A DNA stretch of 6,682 nt from contig PAUJ01000037.1 of the NCBI GenBank assembly GCA_002713705.1, positions 64,037 to 70,718 on the forward strand. Reading direction: 5' to 3'. The DNA comes from Flavobacteriaceae bacterium. Lineage in GTDB: Bacteria; Bacteroidota; Bacteroidia; Flavobacteriales; Flavobacteriaceae. Shown here piece by piece: positions 6,336 through 6,682 of the stretch (positions are counted from its first letter, which is position 1; each line of letters starts with the position of its first letter). Position numbers and translations under genes: made by a program. The notes under the pieces were generated by a model. That model was given only the letters and a program-made list of their open reading frames with translations. It made no database searches and was not told where the DNA came from.

Positions 6336-6682
6336 ATGTTAGCTATCTACACAAGACTTTCAAAAGAAGATAAAGTTTCAACCTCTATAACAAATCAAAC
6401 AAGGGAAGGTAAAGAATTTGCTCTAAAGAACAATCTAAAGTACACAATTTATAATGAAGGTGAAGGTGTATCTGGAGGAGCAGATATAAAAAATAGACCC
6501 CAACTCAAAAGATTACTTCTTGACATTAGAAATGGTGATATTAAAGCTATATGGTTCAGAAACCAAAACAGATTAGAACGAAATTCAGCAACCTATGTAA
6601 TCTTCATTTCAGAAGCAAAGAAATATAATGTAGATGTTTATTTTAATGACAAACTACACAACTTTGACAATCCATCAGACAA
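6336..6682 (+). CDS. Serine recombinase (resolvase/invertase N-terminal domain), 3' end beyond window
   Basis: The first 115 residues form a resolvase-type catalytic domain. MLAIYTRLSKED places the nucleophile at Ser9 within the R-L-S motif. SITNQTREGKEFA matches the conserved segment that follows. GEGVSGGADIKNRPQLKRLL is the typical (D/E)xGxSG...RP signature, and NRLERNS supplies the two catalytic arginines (Arg79 and Arg82, like the DRLGR motif of gamma-delta resolvase, with Asn in place of the first Asp). The spacing between the serine and the arginines is longer than in small resolvases and fits the large serine recombinase/integrase branch. That would predict Recombinase and zinc-ribbon domains in the missing part. 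The enzyme would integrate and excise the element by a Ser-linked double-strand break. The ATG at 6336 gives the usual short N terminus before the first strand; no Shine-Dalgarno sequence is seen. The frame is open to the window edge. Confidence 0.9.
   Translation, partial: MLAIYTRLSKEDKVSTSITNQTREGKEFALKNNLKYTIYNEGEGVSGGADIKNRPQLKRLLLDIRNGDIKAIWFRNQNRLERNSATYVIFISEAKKYNVDVYFNDKLHNFDNPSD

Larger units (their letters stand above)
6273..6682 (+). mobile_element. One end of a serine-recombinase element integrated in comM (continues beyond window)
   Basis: The comM coding homology ends at 6272-6275 and is replaced by non-coding AT-rich sequence (about 6276-6335), then a serine recombinase gene reading away from comM. 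A recombinase gene placed directly beside an abrupt break in a conserved housekeeping gene is the usual layout at the end of an integrative element using a serine integrase. The attachment core should lie within about 6265-6300, but its exact bases cannot be fixed from one junction. The element's size, cargo and other end are outside the window. Confidence 0.72.

Noticed and set aside
1..6682. CRISPR arrays, tRNA or rRNA genes, riboswitches, IS terminal repeats
   Set aside because: No regularly spaced repeats, no cloverleaf or rRNA-like stretch and no long terminal inverted repeats were seen. The GC-poor spacers show only short chance palindromes.
6273..6682. AbaR or Tn7-like insertion, by analogy with Acinetobacter comM islands
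   Set aside because: The gene at the junction is a serine recombinase, not a TnsA/B-type transposase, so only the target gene is shared and the mechanism should differ.

Overview
The window is AT-rich and most likely comes from a member of the Flavobacteriia (Bacteroidota). The evidence is a lipoprotein-type M16 peptidase of the Bacteroidota kind, a small conserved protein and seven-helix membrane protein that I recall from flavobacterial genomes, very few Shine-Dalgarno sequences, and one perfect flavobacterial promoter (TTG - 20 nt - TAnnTTTG). The assignment rests on family recognition and base composition, not on a search.

Layout. From 4748 down to the left edge, four genes lie on the minus strand in this order: a 958-residue two-half M16 zinc metalloprotease lipoprotein (1872-4748); a small conserved protein broken by a one-base homopolymer frameshift (1480-1837); a seven-helix membrane protein (740-1501) whose start overlaps the end of the small gene; and a NarL-type sensor histidine kinase that runs off the left edge (1-692). 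The last three look like a signalling module: small soluble protein, integral membrane protein and a one-TM kinase with no sensor domain of its own. A response regulator would be expected further left.

A 210-nt divergent spacer (4749-4958) separates the protease from alkB (4959-5570, plus strand), a complete Fe(II)/2-oxoglutarate DNA-demethylating dioxygenase. AlkB ends directly against the stop codon of a convergent comM/yifB gene (5571-6275, minus strand). Only the C-terminal part of comM is present. Homology stops abruptly at about 6273, inside the conserved stretch just before the VALVGGG motif, and the Walker A half is missing.

Immediately beyond the break, pointing away from comM, are a perfect flavobacterial promoter and the start of a serine recombinase gene (6336-6682, cut by the right edge). 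The simplest reading is that the right end of the window is one end of an integrated mobile element or genomic island whose serine integrase used comM as its attachment site. The rest of the element and the 5' part of comM should lie to the right. This junction is the most interesting object in the window. The second is the frameshift in the small protein gene, located in a pair of A8 tracts.
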